From: SH-MAG3 sp036374995
Lineage (GTDB): Bacteria; Gemmatimonadota; Gemmatimonadetes; Longimicrobiales; RSA9
Direction: 5' to 3'
Assembly: GCA_036374995.1 (NCBI GenBank)
Contig: DASUSS010000135.1
Coordinates: forward strand, 10,703-74,702
DNA length: 64,000 nt
The notes under the pieces were generated by a model. It saw nothing but the letters and a program-made list of their open reading frames with translations, was not told the DNA's origin and did not search any database. Position 1 is the stretch's first letter. The number at the start of each line of letters is the position of its first letter. Position numbers and translations under genes: made by a program. Of the stretch, positions 24,405-33,723 are shown piece after piece.

Positions 24405-25868
24405 ATGGCGGCGCTGCTGACCCGGCTGCGCCGGGGCGAGATCTCGCCGGTGGATCTCGTGGATGCGCACATCCAGCGCATCGAGACCGTGAATCCTCTG
24501 CTCAACGCGCTGGTAGCGGACCGATTCGAGGCGGCGCGGCGGGAAGCGCAGGAGGCGGAGCGGGAGTACGCGAGGTCGCCGCGCCCGCGGCTGCTGCTCG
24601 GCATTCCATTCACGGTCAAGGAGATGATCGAGGTGAGCGGCATGCCGCTCACGTTCGGTTGTCGCGCGCGTCAGGATCGGCGGGCGGTGCGGGACGCGAC
24701 GGTGGTCGGTCGACTGCGCGCGGCGGGTGCGATCCCGCTCGGGGTGTCGAACGTGCCGGAGTGGGGCATGTGGTTCGAGTCGTACAACCGACTGTACGGC
24801 AGGACGCGCAACCCGTGGAATCCGCGGCACACGCCGGGCGGCAGCTCGGGCGGGGAGGGTGCGCTGGCGGGCGCGGGCGGCTCGGTGTTCGGAATCGGCA
24901 GCGACATCGGCGGCTCGGTCAGGATCCCCGCGGCGTTCTGCGGCGTGTTCGGTCACAAGCCGACGACCGGCATGCTGCCGCTGACCGGCCACTACCCGGT
25001 CTATGCGACGGGTCAGGACGCGGCGCTCGCGAAGACATCCCCCTACGTCACGATCGGGACACTGACGCGATCGGCGGCGGACATCCCGCCGCTGCTGCGG
25101 TGCATGGCGGGCCGGGACGGCCTGGATCCGAATGCGGAACCGGTCGCGTTCCTGAGTCCGGAGCGCGTCGACTGGCGCGGGCGTCGGGTCCTGCTGATCG
25201 ACAATCCGCGGATCGATCGAGCGGCGGAAGCTGACGCGGAGGTCCGTGAGGCGGTGGAGCGCGCGGGCAGAGCGCTCGAGGAGCGGGGGGCGTACGTCGA
25301 TCACGCTCCGCGGCGTCTGCTCCAGCACGCGGGTGACATCTGGTTCGGTGCGCTCCAGAGCGCGAGCGGGCCCGCTTTCACGGAGATCCTGGGAGGCGGC
25401 AGGCCGTTCCGTCTTCCGTTCGAGGTGCTGCGCACGCTGGTCGGACTGGGGCGATACTCGTGGCCCGCGCTGTTCTTCTGCATGGGCGAGCGGCTGGGTG
25501 CACTGAACGAGCAGGAGCTGCGTCGCGCGATGCGCGAGTTCCGTCGGCTGATGCGGCTGTATCGCGCACTGCTCGGCGAGGGTGGCCTGCTGGTGACGCC
25601 GGTTCACCCGCGTACCGCACCGCGTCACAATGCCGCAGTCCTGCGCCCGTTCGACTTCCTCTACACGGCCGTGTTCAATGCGCTGCGCGTTCCGGCGACG
25701 ACTGCGCCGTGCGGCCTGGATTCGCGCGGGCTTCCGCTGGCCGTGCAGTTTTCCGGCTTGCGGGGAAACGATCACGTGACGATCGCGGCGGCGGCAGTGC
25801 TGGAGGAGAGCTGCGGGGCGTGGCGTCCTGCACCGGTGACTGCCGGCGCGCCGGTTGTTGGCGGCTGA
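24405..25868 (+). CDS. Amidase-signature family hydrolase
   Basis: This 487-residue enzyme has the Ser-cisSer-Lys triad: K72 in IPFTVKEMIEV, the GGSSGGEGA loop (serine pair at 147-148) and the nucleophile S171 in GSDIGGSVRIPAAFCG. It hydrolyses amide bonds; the layout and C-terminus are closest to fatty-acid-amide-hydrolase-like or general amidases rather than GatA, since no gatB or gatC is nearby. The second loop residue before ALAG is Glu (GGEGA) where many members have A or S. ATG 24405 begins inside the first conserved helix (LLTRLRRGEISPVDLVDAHI), so a non-ATG start slightly upstream is possible. Confidence 0.9.
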   Translation: MAALLTRLRRGEISPVDLVDAHIQRIETVNPLLNALVADRFEAARREAQEAEREYARSPRPRLLLGIPFTVKEMIEVSGMPLTFGCRARQDRRAVRDATVVGRLRAAGAIPLGVSNVPEWGMWFESYNRLYGRTRNPWNPRHTPGGSSGGEGALAGAGGSVFGIGSDIGGSVRIPAAFCGVFGHKPTTGMLPLTGHYPVYATGQDAALAKTSPYVTIGTLTRSAADIPPLLRCMAGRDGLDPNAEPVAFLSPERVDWRGRRVLLIDNPRIDRAAEADAEVREAVERAGRALEERGAYVDHAPRRLLQHAGDIWFGALQSASGPAFTEILGGGRPFRLPFEVLRTLVGLGRYSWPALFFCMGERLGALNEQELRRAMREFRRLMRLYRALLGEGGLLVTPVHPRTAPRHNAAVLRPFDFLYTAVFNALRVPATTAPCGLDSRGLPLAVQFSGLRGNDHVTIAAAAVLEESCGAWRPAPVTAGAPVVGG

Positions 25869-25915
25869 ACGCGCACCGACTTCGCTTCGATCGCGTTGGA
25901 TTGTAGTATACCGGC

Positions 25916-28015
25916 ATGGTACCCGGGCCCACCCTCCGGCCGCTGCCAGAGTCGCAGGCAGCGCGCGCTGCGGTCGCATGCCTGCTGTGCGCAGCGATGG
26001 GCGCGTCTGTCGGAACCGCGCAGGAGCCGCCGCCGGCGCCGACGCCGGACAGTGTGATCCGGGCGGCGACGCTGCGGGTGGACGCCGTCCGCACCGCCGC
26101 GACGGCGGGAGCGGCGAGTGCGCTCGAGGTTCAGATCGATTCACTGCGTGCCGGTCCGGCTGCGTCGCTCGCGCAGATCGTTCGCGAGCTGCCGCTGGTC
26201 ACGGTGCGGACGAACTCGCGCGGCGAGGCGCAGTTCTCGCTGCGCGGATCCGGCTCGGACTCCCGACAGGTCGCGGTGCTGATGGATGGTGTCCCGCTGC
26301 ACATCGGCTGGGACGACCGGGTGGACCTCTCGGTAGTTCCGGCGGGCGCCGCGACGGAGCTGACACTGGTGCGCGGGCTGCCGTCCGTGCTGCACGGACC
26401 GAACGTCCTGGGCGGCGTCGTGGAGCTGGCGGTCGCGCACGGGAGCGTGGAACGGCCGGCGACGATCTCGGGCGCGGTGGCAGTGGACAATGCCGGCGGA
26501 TTCGCTCTCTCGGGTTTCGCCGCGGCGCCGTTCCGCACGCCGCTTGGCCGGTGGAGCGCGCGGGTCGGTGGCGGTTATCGCAGTGGCCCGGGCGTTCCGC
26601 TGGCGCGTGATGTGACGGAGACGGCGGCGCGCGCCGGCGCATCACCGCTGACGGGCGAAGCGCTGCGCAGCAACACGGATCACGATCAGGTGAACGCGTT
26701 CCTGGCAGGTCGCTACGAGTCGGCGGGCGGAGCGTGGGTGTCTCTGTCATCGTCGGCGTTCCATGCGGAGCGGGGCATCGCGGCGGAGCTGCACACGCAG
26801 TCGCCGCGCTTCTGGCGGTATCCCGACATGGCTCGCGTGGTGACGGTCGTCTCCGGTGGCACGGGCGATCGCGCTTCACCATTCGGCGGACGCGGCGATG
26901 TCGAGCTGAGCGTCGGCTACGACGGCGGGCGCACGGGGATCGTGAGCTACACCAGCGGTGATTACAGCACCGTCGCTGACACGGAGGAAGCGGACGACCG
27001 TACGCTGACGCTGCGTGTGCTCAGCGATCAGACGCTGCCCGGCCCGGGAGACCTGCGGCTCGCACTGACGTACGTCGACACGCGGCACGACGAGCTGCTG
27101 TCGGGCGCGACGCGCAACGGCTACGGGCAGAGGATCTGGAGCGGCGGCGCGGAAACGGTGTGGCGCATTCCGACCGGCCTCGCCCGGCTCCCGGTTGCGC
27201 GTCTCAGTCTCGGTGCTGCGCTGGATGCTGCGCACACACCGGAATCGGGCGACAAGCCGCCGCTCGGGAAGCTGGGCGACTGGGGTGGCCGCATCGGTGC
27301 CACGGCGGGGAGTGCGGGCGGCGCTGTGCTGTTGCACGCGGGTTTGAGCAGGCGCGCACGGTTTCCCGCACTGCGCGAGCTGTACTCCGGCGCGCTCGGC
27401 CGGTTCGAGCCGAACCCGGGGCTCCGGCCGGAAACGCTCGAGGCGGCGGAGGCGGGTTTCACCTGGCGCTCGGATCCCTTCGAGCTGCAGGCCGTCGGTT
27501 TCCATCGACGGCTCGAGGATGCGATCGAGCAGGTCACCCTTCCCGACAGTCGCCGGCAACGTGTGAATCTGGGCGCGGTCAGCTCGGCGGGCGTGGAACT
27601 GCTCGCCGCACTGCGGCTCGGGCCGGCAGCGCTCGCGGGCGATCTCACGCTGCAGCGGGTGCGGCTCGAGCGCGACGACGCGAGCGGACGCACGCGACCG
27701 GAGTATCAGCCGTCGCTCCTCGCCGGGATGCGACTGCGGCTCGCGCTGCCGCTCGGCATCACGGGGGACGCAGAAGCCCGTCACACGGGACGTCAGTACT
27801 GCCTCGACCCGGACGGCCCCGGCGAGCTGCACCTGGACGCTAGCACGCGGTATGACGCGGCGCTCACGCGCACGTTCACGGCTCGCCGCGCCGGGCCGGG
27901 CTCGCGTCTCGAGCTGAGTGCGGCGCTGGACAACATTGCCGATAGCGCGATCTACGATCAGTGCGGGCTGCCGCAGCCCGGCCGCACGCTGCGCATTCAG
28001 CTCACGGTGCGATGA
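25916..28015 (+). CDS. TonB-dependent outer-membrane receptor
   Basis: This 699-residue protein starts with a signal peptide ending near GASVGTAQEPP. A plug domain follows (LAQIVRELPLVTVRTNSRGEAQFSLRGSG, then VLMDGVPLHIGWDDRVDLSVVPAG and VLHGPNVLGG). The rest is a long 22-strand-type barrel, ending RTLRIQLTVR. It should import a scarce ligand (metal chelate, vitamin or sugar) with energy from TonB-ExbBD, none of which is encoded nearby. The ligand is unknown. The barrel contains a Cys pair near the C-terminus (YCLDPDGPGEL and DQCGLPQPG). Upstream, TAGTAT near 25905 is a possible -10 box. Its stop overlaps the yggU start (ATGA). Confidence 0.9.
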   Translation: MVPGPTLRPLPESQAARAAVACLLCAAMGASVGTAQEPPPAPTPDSVIRAATLRVDAVRTAATAGAASALEVQIDSLRAGPAASLAQIVRELPLVTVRTNSRGEAQFSLRGSGSDSRQVAVLMDGVPLHIGWDDRVDLSVVPAGAATELTLVRGLPSVLHGPNVLGGVVELAVAHGSVERPATISGAVAVDNAGGFALSGFAAAPFRTPLGRWSARVGGGYRSGPGVPLARDVTETAARAGASPLTGEALRSNTDHDQVNAFLAGRYESAGGAWVSLSSSAFHAERGIAAELHTQSPRFWRYPDMARVVTVVSGGTGDRASPFGGRGDVELSVGYDGGRTGIVSYTSGDYSTVADTEEADDRTLTLRVLSDQTLPGPGDLRLALTYVDTRHDELLSGATRNGYGQRIWSGGAETVWRIPTGLARLPVARLSLGAALDAAHTPESGDKPPLGKLGDWGGRIGATAGSAGGAVLLHAGLSRRARFPALRELYSGALGRFEPNPGLRPETLEAAEAGFTWRSDPFELQAVGFHRRLEDAIEQVTLPDSRRQRVNLGAVSSAGVELLAALRLGPAALAGDLTLQRVRLERDDASGRTRPEYQPSLLAGMRLRLALPLGITGDAEARHTGRQYCLDPDGPGELHLDASTRYDAALTRTFTARRAGPGSRLELSAALDNIADSAIYDQCGLPQPGRTLRIQLTVR

Positions 28016-28302
28016 GCGGCATGATCGAGCAGCAGGGGGAATGCGTGCGCGTGCGCGTGCACGCCCAACCCCGCGCCTCGCGCACCGAAATCGTCGGCGA
28101 GCATGACGGCGCGCTCAAGGTGCGTGTCGCCGCTCCTCCGGTCGATGGTGCCGCGAACACCGAGCTCGTCCGGTTCATCGCGAAGCGGCTCGGCATTGCC
28201 CGATCGCTCGTCCACGTCGTGAGCGGGGAAGCGGGACGATCGAAAGTCGTGGAGATCGAGGGGGCCGACACGGAGCACGTCCGACGCGCGCTGCTCGGTT
28301 GA
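28012..28302 (+). CDS. YggU/DUF167 family protein
   Basis: This 96-residue protein has the DUF167 signature: VRVRVHAQPRASRTEIVGEH, then LKVRVAAPPVDGAANTELVRF and VVSGEAGRSKVVEIEG. The fold is known from structures but the function is not. It overlaps the receptor stop by four bases (ATGA at 28012-28015), so it is translated from the same message. A second, longer reading from 27961 is unlikely. Confidence 0.92.
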   Translation: MSGMIEQQGECVRVRVHAQPRASRTEIVGEHDGALKVRVAAPPVDGAANTELVRFIAKRLGIARSLVHVVSGEAGRSKVVEIEGADTEHVRRALLG

Positions 28303-28331
28303 CGCGCACCTCTCCTGCGTCCCGCTGAACG

Positions 28332-29309
28332 ATGCGGCGCGTACTCCTGCTCTTTCTCGACGGCGTCGGCCTCGGTGTCGATGACCGCCGCACCAATCCG
28401 TTCTCGAACGCGGCACTGCCCACGCTGCGGGAGCGGCTCGGGCTGCGCACGATTACGGCGTCCGCCACACCGCATCATGCCGCAGCGGCGAGCCTCGTCG
28501 CCGTCGATGCGACGCTCGGCTTCGCGGGCATACCCCAGAGCGGAACCGGCCAGGCCGCCCTGCTCACCGGCGTGAACACGGTCGCGCTGCACGGCCGCCA
28601 TTTCGGCCCCTGGGTGCCCGCCCGCCTGCGGGACCTGGTCCGGGGCGGGAGCGTGCTCGCGCGCGCGCAGGCCGCAGGGTTCCGCTGCGCGTTCGCGAAC
28701 GCGTACCCCGAGGAGGTGACGCGTCCCGCGCAGGACGGCGAGCTTCCCTCCGATGCACCCGTTCCGGGCGCACGCGCGCGCAAGGGCCCCGCTTTCCTGC
28801 GTGCGGGGCCGCCGCTCGCCGCGCTCGCCGCGGGGCTGCTCGTGCGTCACACGCGGTCGCTGGAGCGTGGCGATGCGGTCGCGAGCGAGATCACGAACGA
28901 GGCGTGGCGCGAACGCCTCGGCCGGACCACCGTTCCCTCGATCACGGCGGCGTGCGCGGGTCGCAACCTCGCGCGCATCGCGCTCGACCACGATCTCACG
29001 CTGTTCGCGCATTACGCGACCGATTATGCAGGACATCGGCAGGAAATGGCTCCGGCCGTCGAGGCGCTGGAGAGGGTCGATGCGTTCCTCGGCGGCGTTC
29101 TCGATGCTGCGGGCGACGAGCTGCTCACGTTCGTCGTGAGCGACCACGGCAACATCGAGGACGTCTCGACCGGCCACACCCGCAATCCCGCGCTCGGCAT
29201 CGTCATCGGTCGCGGCCACGCCGCGTTCGCGGGCCAGCTTCGCTCACTGATCGATGTGGCACCGCTGGTGCTGGATGCGCTGCGGCGCGGTGGGGGCAGC
29301 GGGCTCTAG
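28332..29309 (+). CDS. Phosphoglycerate-mutase-like metalloenzyme (alkaline phosphatase superfamily)
   Basis: This 325-residue protein has the two ends of the alkaline phosphatase/iPGAM metal site. The N-terminal aspartate is in VLLLFLDGVGLGVDD, the nucleophile region is FAGIPQSGTGQAALLTG, and the C-terminal DH and H ligands lie in VVSDHGNIEDVSTGHTRNP. It is much shorter than cofactor-independent phosphoglycerate mutase (about 510) because the inserted transferase domain is missing, so phosphatase or unknown phosphotransfer activity is more likely. It follows yggU by 29 bases on the same strand and converges with the ABC permease gene (four-base overlap of ends). Confidence 0.75.
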   Translation: MRRVLLLFLDGVGLGVDDRRTNPFSNAALPTLRERLGLRTITASATPHHAAAASLVAVDATLGFAGIPQSGTGQAALLTGVNTVALHGRHFGPWVPARLRDLVRGGSVLARAQAAGFRCAFANAYPEEVTRPAQDGELPSDAPVPGARARKGPAFLRAGPPLAALAAGLLVRHTRSLERGDAVASEITNEAWRERLGRTTVPSITAACAGRNLARIALDHDLTLFAHYATDYAGHRQEMAPAVEALERVDAFLGGVLDAAGDELLTFVVSDHGNIEDVSTGHTRNPALGIVIGRGHAAFAGQLRSLIDVAPLVLDALRRGGGSGL

Positions 29310-30073
29310 AGCTCGCGCCGTGCGAGCGCGACGCCGGCGAGGACGAGCGCGAGCGCGGCGTAGAGCACGATGTACAGCATCGCATCCCACGGCACCGGCT
29401 GTGACCCGGCGAACGCAGTCTCGACCCGCAGCAGTGCGCCCTGCGGCGGGAGCAGCACGGACACCGTCTCGCGCACCGCAGGCGCGGCAGAGGCGAGGAA
29501 TCCGACACGGCGCAGCGCGTCCCACACGACCGCGACGATCCCGAGAAACAGCGCGATCCATGCGTCGCCGCGCGTGGCCACACTGAGCAACGCCGTCAGC
29601 GAGCCGAATATGAGGATCTCCGCAGCGATGAGCGCGAACACGGTGCGGTGCGGCCAGTCGCCCAGGATGAGCAGGTCGAAGGCGGGCATCACGATGGCGC
29701 TCAGTGCAGCCGCGACCGTCGCGAGCAGCAGCAGCCGCATGCCGTAGAGGCCGATCAGCGAGCGTGGCCGCACCGCGAGGAGTCGTGCGTGTCCTGCCGC
29801 GCGGTCATCACTGAACACACCGCTCGTGAGGACGAGCGCGGCAACGATCGGGAACCGGCCGACGAGCCAGCCGAGGAGGAGCAGCGCGGAGACGAGCGTG
29901 GTGCCGCCGAGCTCGAACAGCGGATCGAGCTCCAGATGCCCGTGCTCGCCGGTGGTGAACGTGCGGGCCGTCGCGGCTCCGGCGAGGAAGACGGCGCCGA
30001 ACGCGGCCAGGCCGGCGATGCGTCGCAGCCGCGTGCGCAGGGAGAGCGCGAGGAAGGCGAGCAGCCCTCTCAC
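29306..30073 (-). CDS. ABC transporter permease (ABC-2-like)
   Basis: This 255-residue integral membrane protein has about six hydrophobic segments (for example LAAFGAVFLAGAAT, IVAALVLTSGVF, LLLLATVAAALSAIV, IALFLGIVAVVWDAL and a C-terminal YIVLYAALALVLAGVAL). It lies directly downstream of an ATP-binding subunit gene with a four-base overlap, which identifies it as the membrane partner of an exporter. The transported substrate cannot be inferred. It is shorter than many ABC-2 permeases and lacks a large periplasmic domain. Confidence 0.8.
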   Translation of the reverse strand: MRGLLAFLALSLRTRLRRIAGLAAFGAVFLAGAATARTFTTGEHGHLELDPLFELGGTTLVSALLLLGWLVGRFPIVAALVLTSGVFSDDRAAGHARLLAVRPRSLIGLYGMRLLLLATVAAALSAIVMPAFDLLILGDWPHRTVFALIAAEILIFGSLTALLSVATRGDAWIALFLGIVAVVWDALRRVGFLASAAPAVRETVSVLLPPQGALLRVETAFAGSQPVPWDAMLYIVLYAALALVLAGVALARREL

Positions 30074-30957
30074 GTGTCCCCCTGGAGTGCATCGCGGACG
30101 CGCTCCTCGAGCCGCGCGCGCACCGGCTCCACGGCGTGAACGAGCGCGCCGGCCGCGATCAGCGCGCCCAGCCGCTGACTCAGCTCGGCGGCGCTCGCGA
30201 CGCTCACGAGATACTCGAGATCCCCCGAAGGCACTGCGCCCGGAAACACGTCGGGGAGCACGTCGCTCGCCGCGGCCAGGATGATGCGGTACTGCGCCGT
30301 CTGCGCGCCCGACTGCACCGGGATGATGTCACGCACACGGCCCGCGTCGAGGACAATGGCCCGGTCGGCAATGCGCTCGATCTCGCCGAGGTCGTGACTC
30401 GCGATCAGGATCGTACGCGTGCCGTTCTTCCGGCGCTCGATGACATCGCGCAGCCGGACGCGCCAGAGCGGGTCGAGTCCTTCCGTCGGCTCATCGAGCA
30501 CGACCAGGTCGCGTTCCGCAACCAACGCCTGTGCCAGTCCCAGGCGCTGCAACGTTCCGCGCGACAGCTCGCCGACGCGCCGGCCGATATGCGGCTCGAG
30601 CCCGAGCTGCGCGATCAGGCCGGCCGGCTCGCCGGCATCCGTGCGATCGAGGCGCGCGAACATCCGGAGCGCGTCGCCGGCACGCCAGGATGACGGAAGG
30701 CTGAAGCGCTCCGGCAGGTAGCCGGCACCGCGTTCCCGCAGGTACTCGCGCGGGGATTCCCCGCCGACCGTCACACTGCCCGCGCTCGCACGGATGAACC
30801 CGAGGATCAGGGACAGCAGCGTGCTCTTGCCCGCACCGTTCGGCCCGACCACTGCCCACACCACGCCCGCGGGGATCGTGAGCGAAACGTCATGCAGTGC
30901 ATCCGGCTGCGTGCCCCGTCGGCCGTACCGCTTCGTTACTTCCGTCAGCTCGATCAA
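30070..30957 (-). CDS. ABC transporter ATP-binding protein
   Basis: This 295-residue ATPase subunit has the Walker A GPNGAGKSTLLS and a modified signature LSRGTLQRLGLAQALV, with R-G-T in place of GGQ, common in ABC-2 systems. Walker B with the catalytic glutamate is LVVLDEPTEGLDP, and the switch histidine is in ILIASHDLGEI. The last 80 residues form a C-terminal accessory region. I chose TTG at 30957 (MIELTEVTKRYG) because GGAG lies seven bases upstream and homology begins there; GTG at 30993 is the alternative. It forms an operon with the permease at 29306. The start is divergent from the PAP2 gene by only 44 bases. Confidence 0.92.
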   Translation of the reverse strand: MIELTEVTKRYGRRGTQPDALHDVSLTIPAGVVWAVVGPNGAGKSTLLSLILGFIRASAGSVTVGGESPREYLRERGAGYLPERFSLPSSWRAGDALRMFARLDRTDAGEPAGLIAQLGLEPHIGRRVGELSRGTLQRLGLAQALVAERDLVVLDEPTEGLDPLWRVRLRDVIERRKNGTRTILIASHDLGEIERIADRAIVLDAGRVRDIIPVQSGAQTAQYRIILAAASDVLPDVFPGAVPSGDLEYLVSVASAAELSQRLGALIAAGALVHAVEPVRARLEERVRDALQGDT

Positions 30958-31001
30958 TCTCGCTCCATCACCGGCACATTCCCTGCGCCCCACTCACGGT
31001 C

Positions 31002-31859
31002 ATGAGCAGCGGCCAGCCGCACCCCTCATCCCGGCCATCCGCGCCGCCACCCGACGAGCGGCGCGAGCGCGGCGCACTCGCCGAACCGCTCTACGCACTG
31101 CTGCGGTTCATAGCACGGCACGTACGCGGGTTCTGGGCCGCACTCGCCGCGTTCCTCACCGTCGGCGTCCTCATCGGTCTCGCCGCCGCGGCCCTGTTCG
31201 GGGCCCTCGCCGGGCTGGTGAACGAGGGTCTCACGCAGCGGCTCGACGAGAGCGTCCTGCGCTGGCTCGGGGCACGCAGGTCACCCGCGCTCGATGAGAT
31301 CATGCTCGACATCACGACCCTCGGCGATGGCGTGGTGCTGATCATGATCGCCGTCATCGCCTCCGTGTTCCTCTGGATCACGCACCATCGCTGGTCCGTC
31401 TACATCCTGATGATCGGCATGATCGGTGGGAAGCTGCTCAACTCGCTGCTCAAGGCGGCCTTCGATCGAACGCGCCCGAGCGTCGTGGAATGGATGTACG
31501 AGGTGACTTCGCCCTCTTTCCCGTCCGGTCACGCGATGGGCGCGTTCGTCACGTACGGCACGGTCGCCTACCTCGTCGGCCGCCTCGGTTCCACGCCGCG
31601 CCTGCGTCGGGCCACCTGGCTGCTGGCCGCGCTCATGATACTCGCCATCGGCATCAGCCGCATGTACCTCGGCGTCCACTACCCGTCCGATGTGATCGCC
31701 GGGTTCGTCGCCGGTCTCGCCTGGCTCGGCTTCGTCATTGCCAGCCTGGCCGCCGTCCGCTACTTCGCGCCCCGCCGCCCGGAGACCAGAGTGGAGGAGC
31801 AGGATCTCGAGGCCGACCCACCGGACCATTCTTCCGCCCCGCGCCGCGCCGCATCATGA
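31002..31859 (+). CDS. PAP2-family membrane phosphatase
   Basis: This 285-residue protein has the three PAP2 motifs: KAAFDRTRP, PSFPSGHAMG and SRMYLGVHYPSDVIAG (lysine, arginine, two histidines and aspartate of the phosphatase site). It has about six transmembrane helices. It dephosphorylates a lipid phosphate at the outer face of the inner membrane; undecaprenyl pyrophosphate or phosphatidate are the usual substrates. The N-terminal 30 residues are a proline/arginine-rich cytosolic tail. It is divergent from the ABC ATPase gene and followed four bases later by the GspE/PilB-like gene. Confidence 0.92.
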   Translation: MSSGQPHPSSRPSAPPPDERRERGALAEPLYALLRFIARHVRGFWAALAAFLTVGVLIGLAAAALFGALAGLVNEGLTQRLDESVLRWLGARRSPALDEIMLDITTLGDGVVLIMIAVIASVFLWITHHRWSVYILMIGMIGGKLLNSLLKAAFDRTRPSVVEWMYEVTSPSFPSGHAMGAFVTYGTVAYLVGRLGSTPRLRRATWLLAALMILAIGISRMYLGVHYPSDVIAGFVAGLAWLGFVIASLAAVRYFAPRRPETRVEEQDLEADPPDHSSAPRRAAS

Positions 31860-31862
31860 CGC

Positions 31863-33719
31863 ATGATCTCGACATCGCGCGGGCCGGGTCCGCTCGGACA
31901 GATGCTGGTGTCGAGCGGTGCGATCACGGCGGAGCAGCTGGAGGCAGCGCTCGCGCAACAGGCCGGCACGGGTGAGCGGCTGGGCGCCATCCTCGTGCGC
32001 CAGGGCTTGGATGCGGACCACGTCGCACGCATGCTCGCGCGGCAGCTGCGACTGCCGCACGCAAGCGCACCGCTCCAGCCGGATCCGGCCGCGCTCGCGC
32101 TCGTCGACCGCGCACTGGCGGTGCGGCTGCGCGTGGTGCCGCTCTCCCTGACGGAGCGCGGGCTGCGCGTGGCGATGGCGGACCCGCTCGACCTGGCCGC
32201 GGTCGAGGATCTCCGATTTCGTACGGGTCGGCGCATTGACGCCTGCGTGGCGACGCCGATGGCGGTGGAGGCCGCGCTCGTGGCGGCGTATTCCGCGCAT
32301 GCGGTGAGCGATGTGCTGACGAAGCTGCCGGGTGCGGGTGACGACGAGCCCACGCGCGACGTCTCGCCGGAGATGGTGGACTCGCTGCGGCGCGCTTCGG
32401 AGGCGCCGCCGGTGATCGCGCTGGTCGACCTGATGCTGGCGCAGGCGGTGCAGCGGCGTGCGAGCGACGTGCACCTCGAGCCGGTCGGCATGACGATGCG
32501 CGTCCGGGCACGCGTGGACGGAGTGCTGCGCGAGCTGATGGTGCTGCCGCCGCACAGCCGCGGCGCCGTGATTTCGCGCATCAAGGTGATGGCGGGCCTG
32601 GACATCTCCGTGAAGCGGCGGCCGCAGGACGGCCGGAGCGCGGCGCACATCCAGGGCCGTGAGCTGGCGCTGCGCGTGTCGACGCTACCGACGCACGCCG
32701 GCGAGAAGGTCGTGGTGCGACTGCTCGACTCCGCGAATGCGGCGCAGCGTCTCGATCAGCTCGGGATGAGTCCCGGACTGCACCGTGATCTCGGTCGTCT
32801 GCTCGGCAGCAGCCACGGCGTGCTGCTCGTCACCGGTCCGACCGGCAGCGGCAAGACGACCACATTGTACGCCGCACTGTCGTCGTTCGACCGGGAGCAC
32901 CGCAACGTGATCACGCTCGAGGATCCGGTCGAGTACCGCATGGCCGGCCTGACCCAGGTACAGGTGCACCGGAAGGCCGGACTCGGATTTCCCGCAGCAC
33001 TGCGTGCCGTGCTCCGGCAGGACCCGGATGTGATCATGGTCGGCGAGCTGCGTGACCGCGAGACCGTGGAGATTGCGCTCGCCGCCGCACTCACCGGTCA
33101 TCTCGTGCTGTCGACACTGCACACCAATGATGCGGCGTCGGCGCCGTCGCGGCTGCACGAGATGGGTGCGCCGCCGTACCTCGTTGCCGGCGGTCTCATC
33201 GGCGTGCTCGCGCAGCGGCTCGCGCGCCGGCTCTGCGTGCACTGCCGTGCCCAGCGGACTGCGCGGGCGGAGGACCTGATCCCGTATGGCCTGCCGCCGC
33301 GGGACGTACAGGTATTCGCGCCGGTCGGCTGCGCGCGCTGCGATGGCACCGGCTTCCGCGGCCGGATCGGGATCTACGAGCTGCTGGTGGTCTCGCCGCG
33401 GATACGCGAGCGCATCGTACGCCGCGCGCCGGCGGATGCACTCCTCGAGATCGCGCGCGCGGAAGCGTTCACATCGCTGGGACAGGATGCGTGGGCGAAG
33501 GTGCAGGCGGGCCTCACGAGCATCGCGGAAGTCGCACCGCTGCTCATGCTGGCCGAAGTGGAAGGTGCGCTCTGCCGCGGGTGCGGCGCTCCGACCCGCG
33601 CGAGCTTCAGCGTGTGTCCGGCGTGCGGTACGCGGCTGCGGCCGCGCTGCGAGTGCGGCGCGCGGCTGGATACGCGCTGGCGCTATTGTCCGGCATGCGC
33701 CCGGGCCGCACCCGCGTAG
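31863..33719 (+). CDS. GspE/PilB-type secretion ATPase with C-terminal zinc ribbons
   Basis: This 618-residue hexameric ATPase belongs to type II secretion or type IV pilus systems. An N-terminal MshEN/T2SSE-N domain (1-100, GPLGQMLVSSGAITAEQLEAAL) is followed by a linker. The ATPase core carries Walker A GPTGSGKTTTLY (from about residue 325), the Asp box NVITLEDPVEYRM, Walker B DPDVIMVGELRDRET and the His box TGHLVLSTLHTNDA. The four-cysteine insert (CVHC ... CARCDGTGFRG) is present. Unusually, about 50 extra residues form two zinc ribbons (CRGCGAPTRASFSVCPACG and CECGARLDTRWRYCPACA). No pilin, GspF or secretin genes are adjacent. Confidence 0.9.
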   Translation: MISTSRGPGPLGQMLVSSGAITAEQLEAALAQQAGTGERLGAILVRQGLDADHVARMLARQLRLPHASAPLQPDPAALALVDRALAVRLRVVPLSLTERGLRVAMADPLDLAAVEDLRFRTGRRIDACVATPMAVEAALVAAYSAHAVSDVLTKLPGAGDDEPTRDVSPEMVDSLRRASEAPPVIALVDLMLAQAVQRRASDVHLEPVGMTMRVRARVDGVLRELMVLPPHSRGAVISRIKVMAGLDISVKRRPQDGRSAAHIQGRELALRVSTLPTHAGEKVVVRLLDSANAAQRLDQLGMSPGLHRDLGRLLGSSHGVLLVTGPTGSGKTTTLYAALSSFDREHRNVITLEDPVEYRMAGLTQVQVHRKAGLGFPAALRAVLRQDPDVIMVGELRDRETVEIALAAALTGHLVLSTLHTNDAASAPSRLHEMGAPPYLVAGGLIGVLAQRLARRLCVHCRAQRTARAEDLIPYGLPPRDVQVFAPVGCARCDGTGFRGRIGIYELLVVSPRIRERIVRRAPADALLEIARAEAFTSLGQDAWAKVQAGLTSIAEVAPLLMLAEVEGALCRGCGAPTRASFSVCPACGTRLRPRCECGARLDTRWRYCPACARAAPA

Positions 33720-33723
33720 GACG

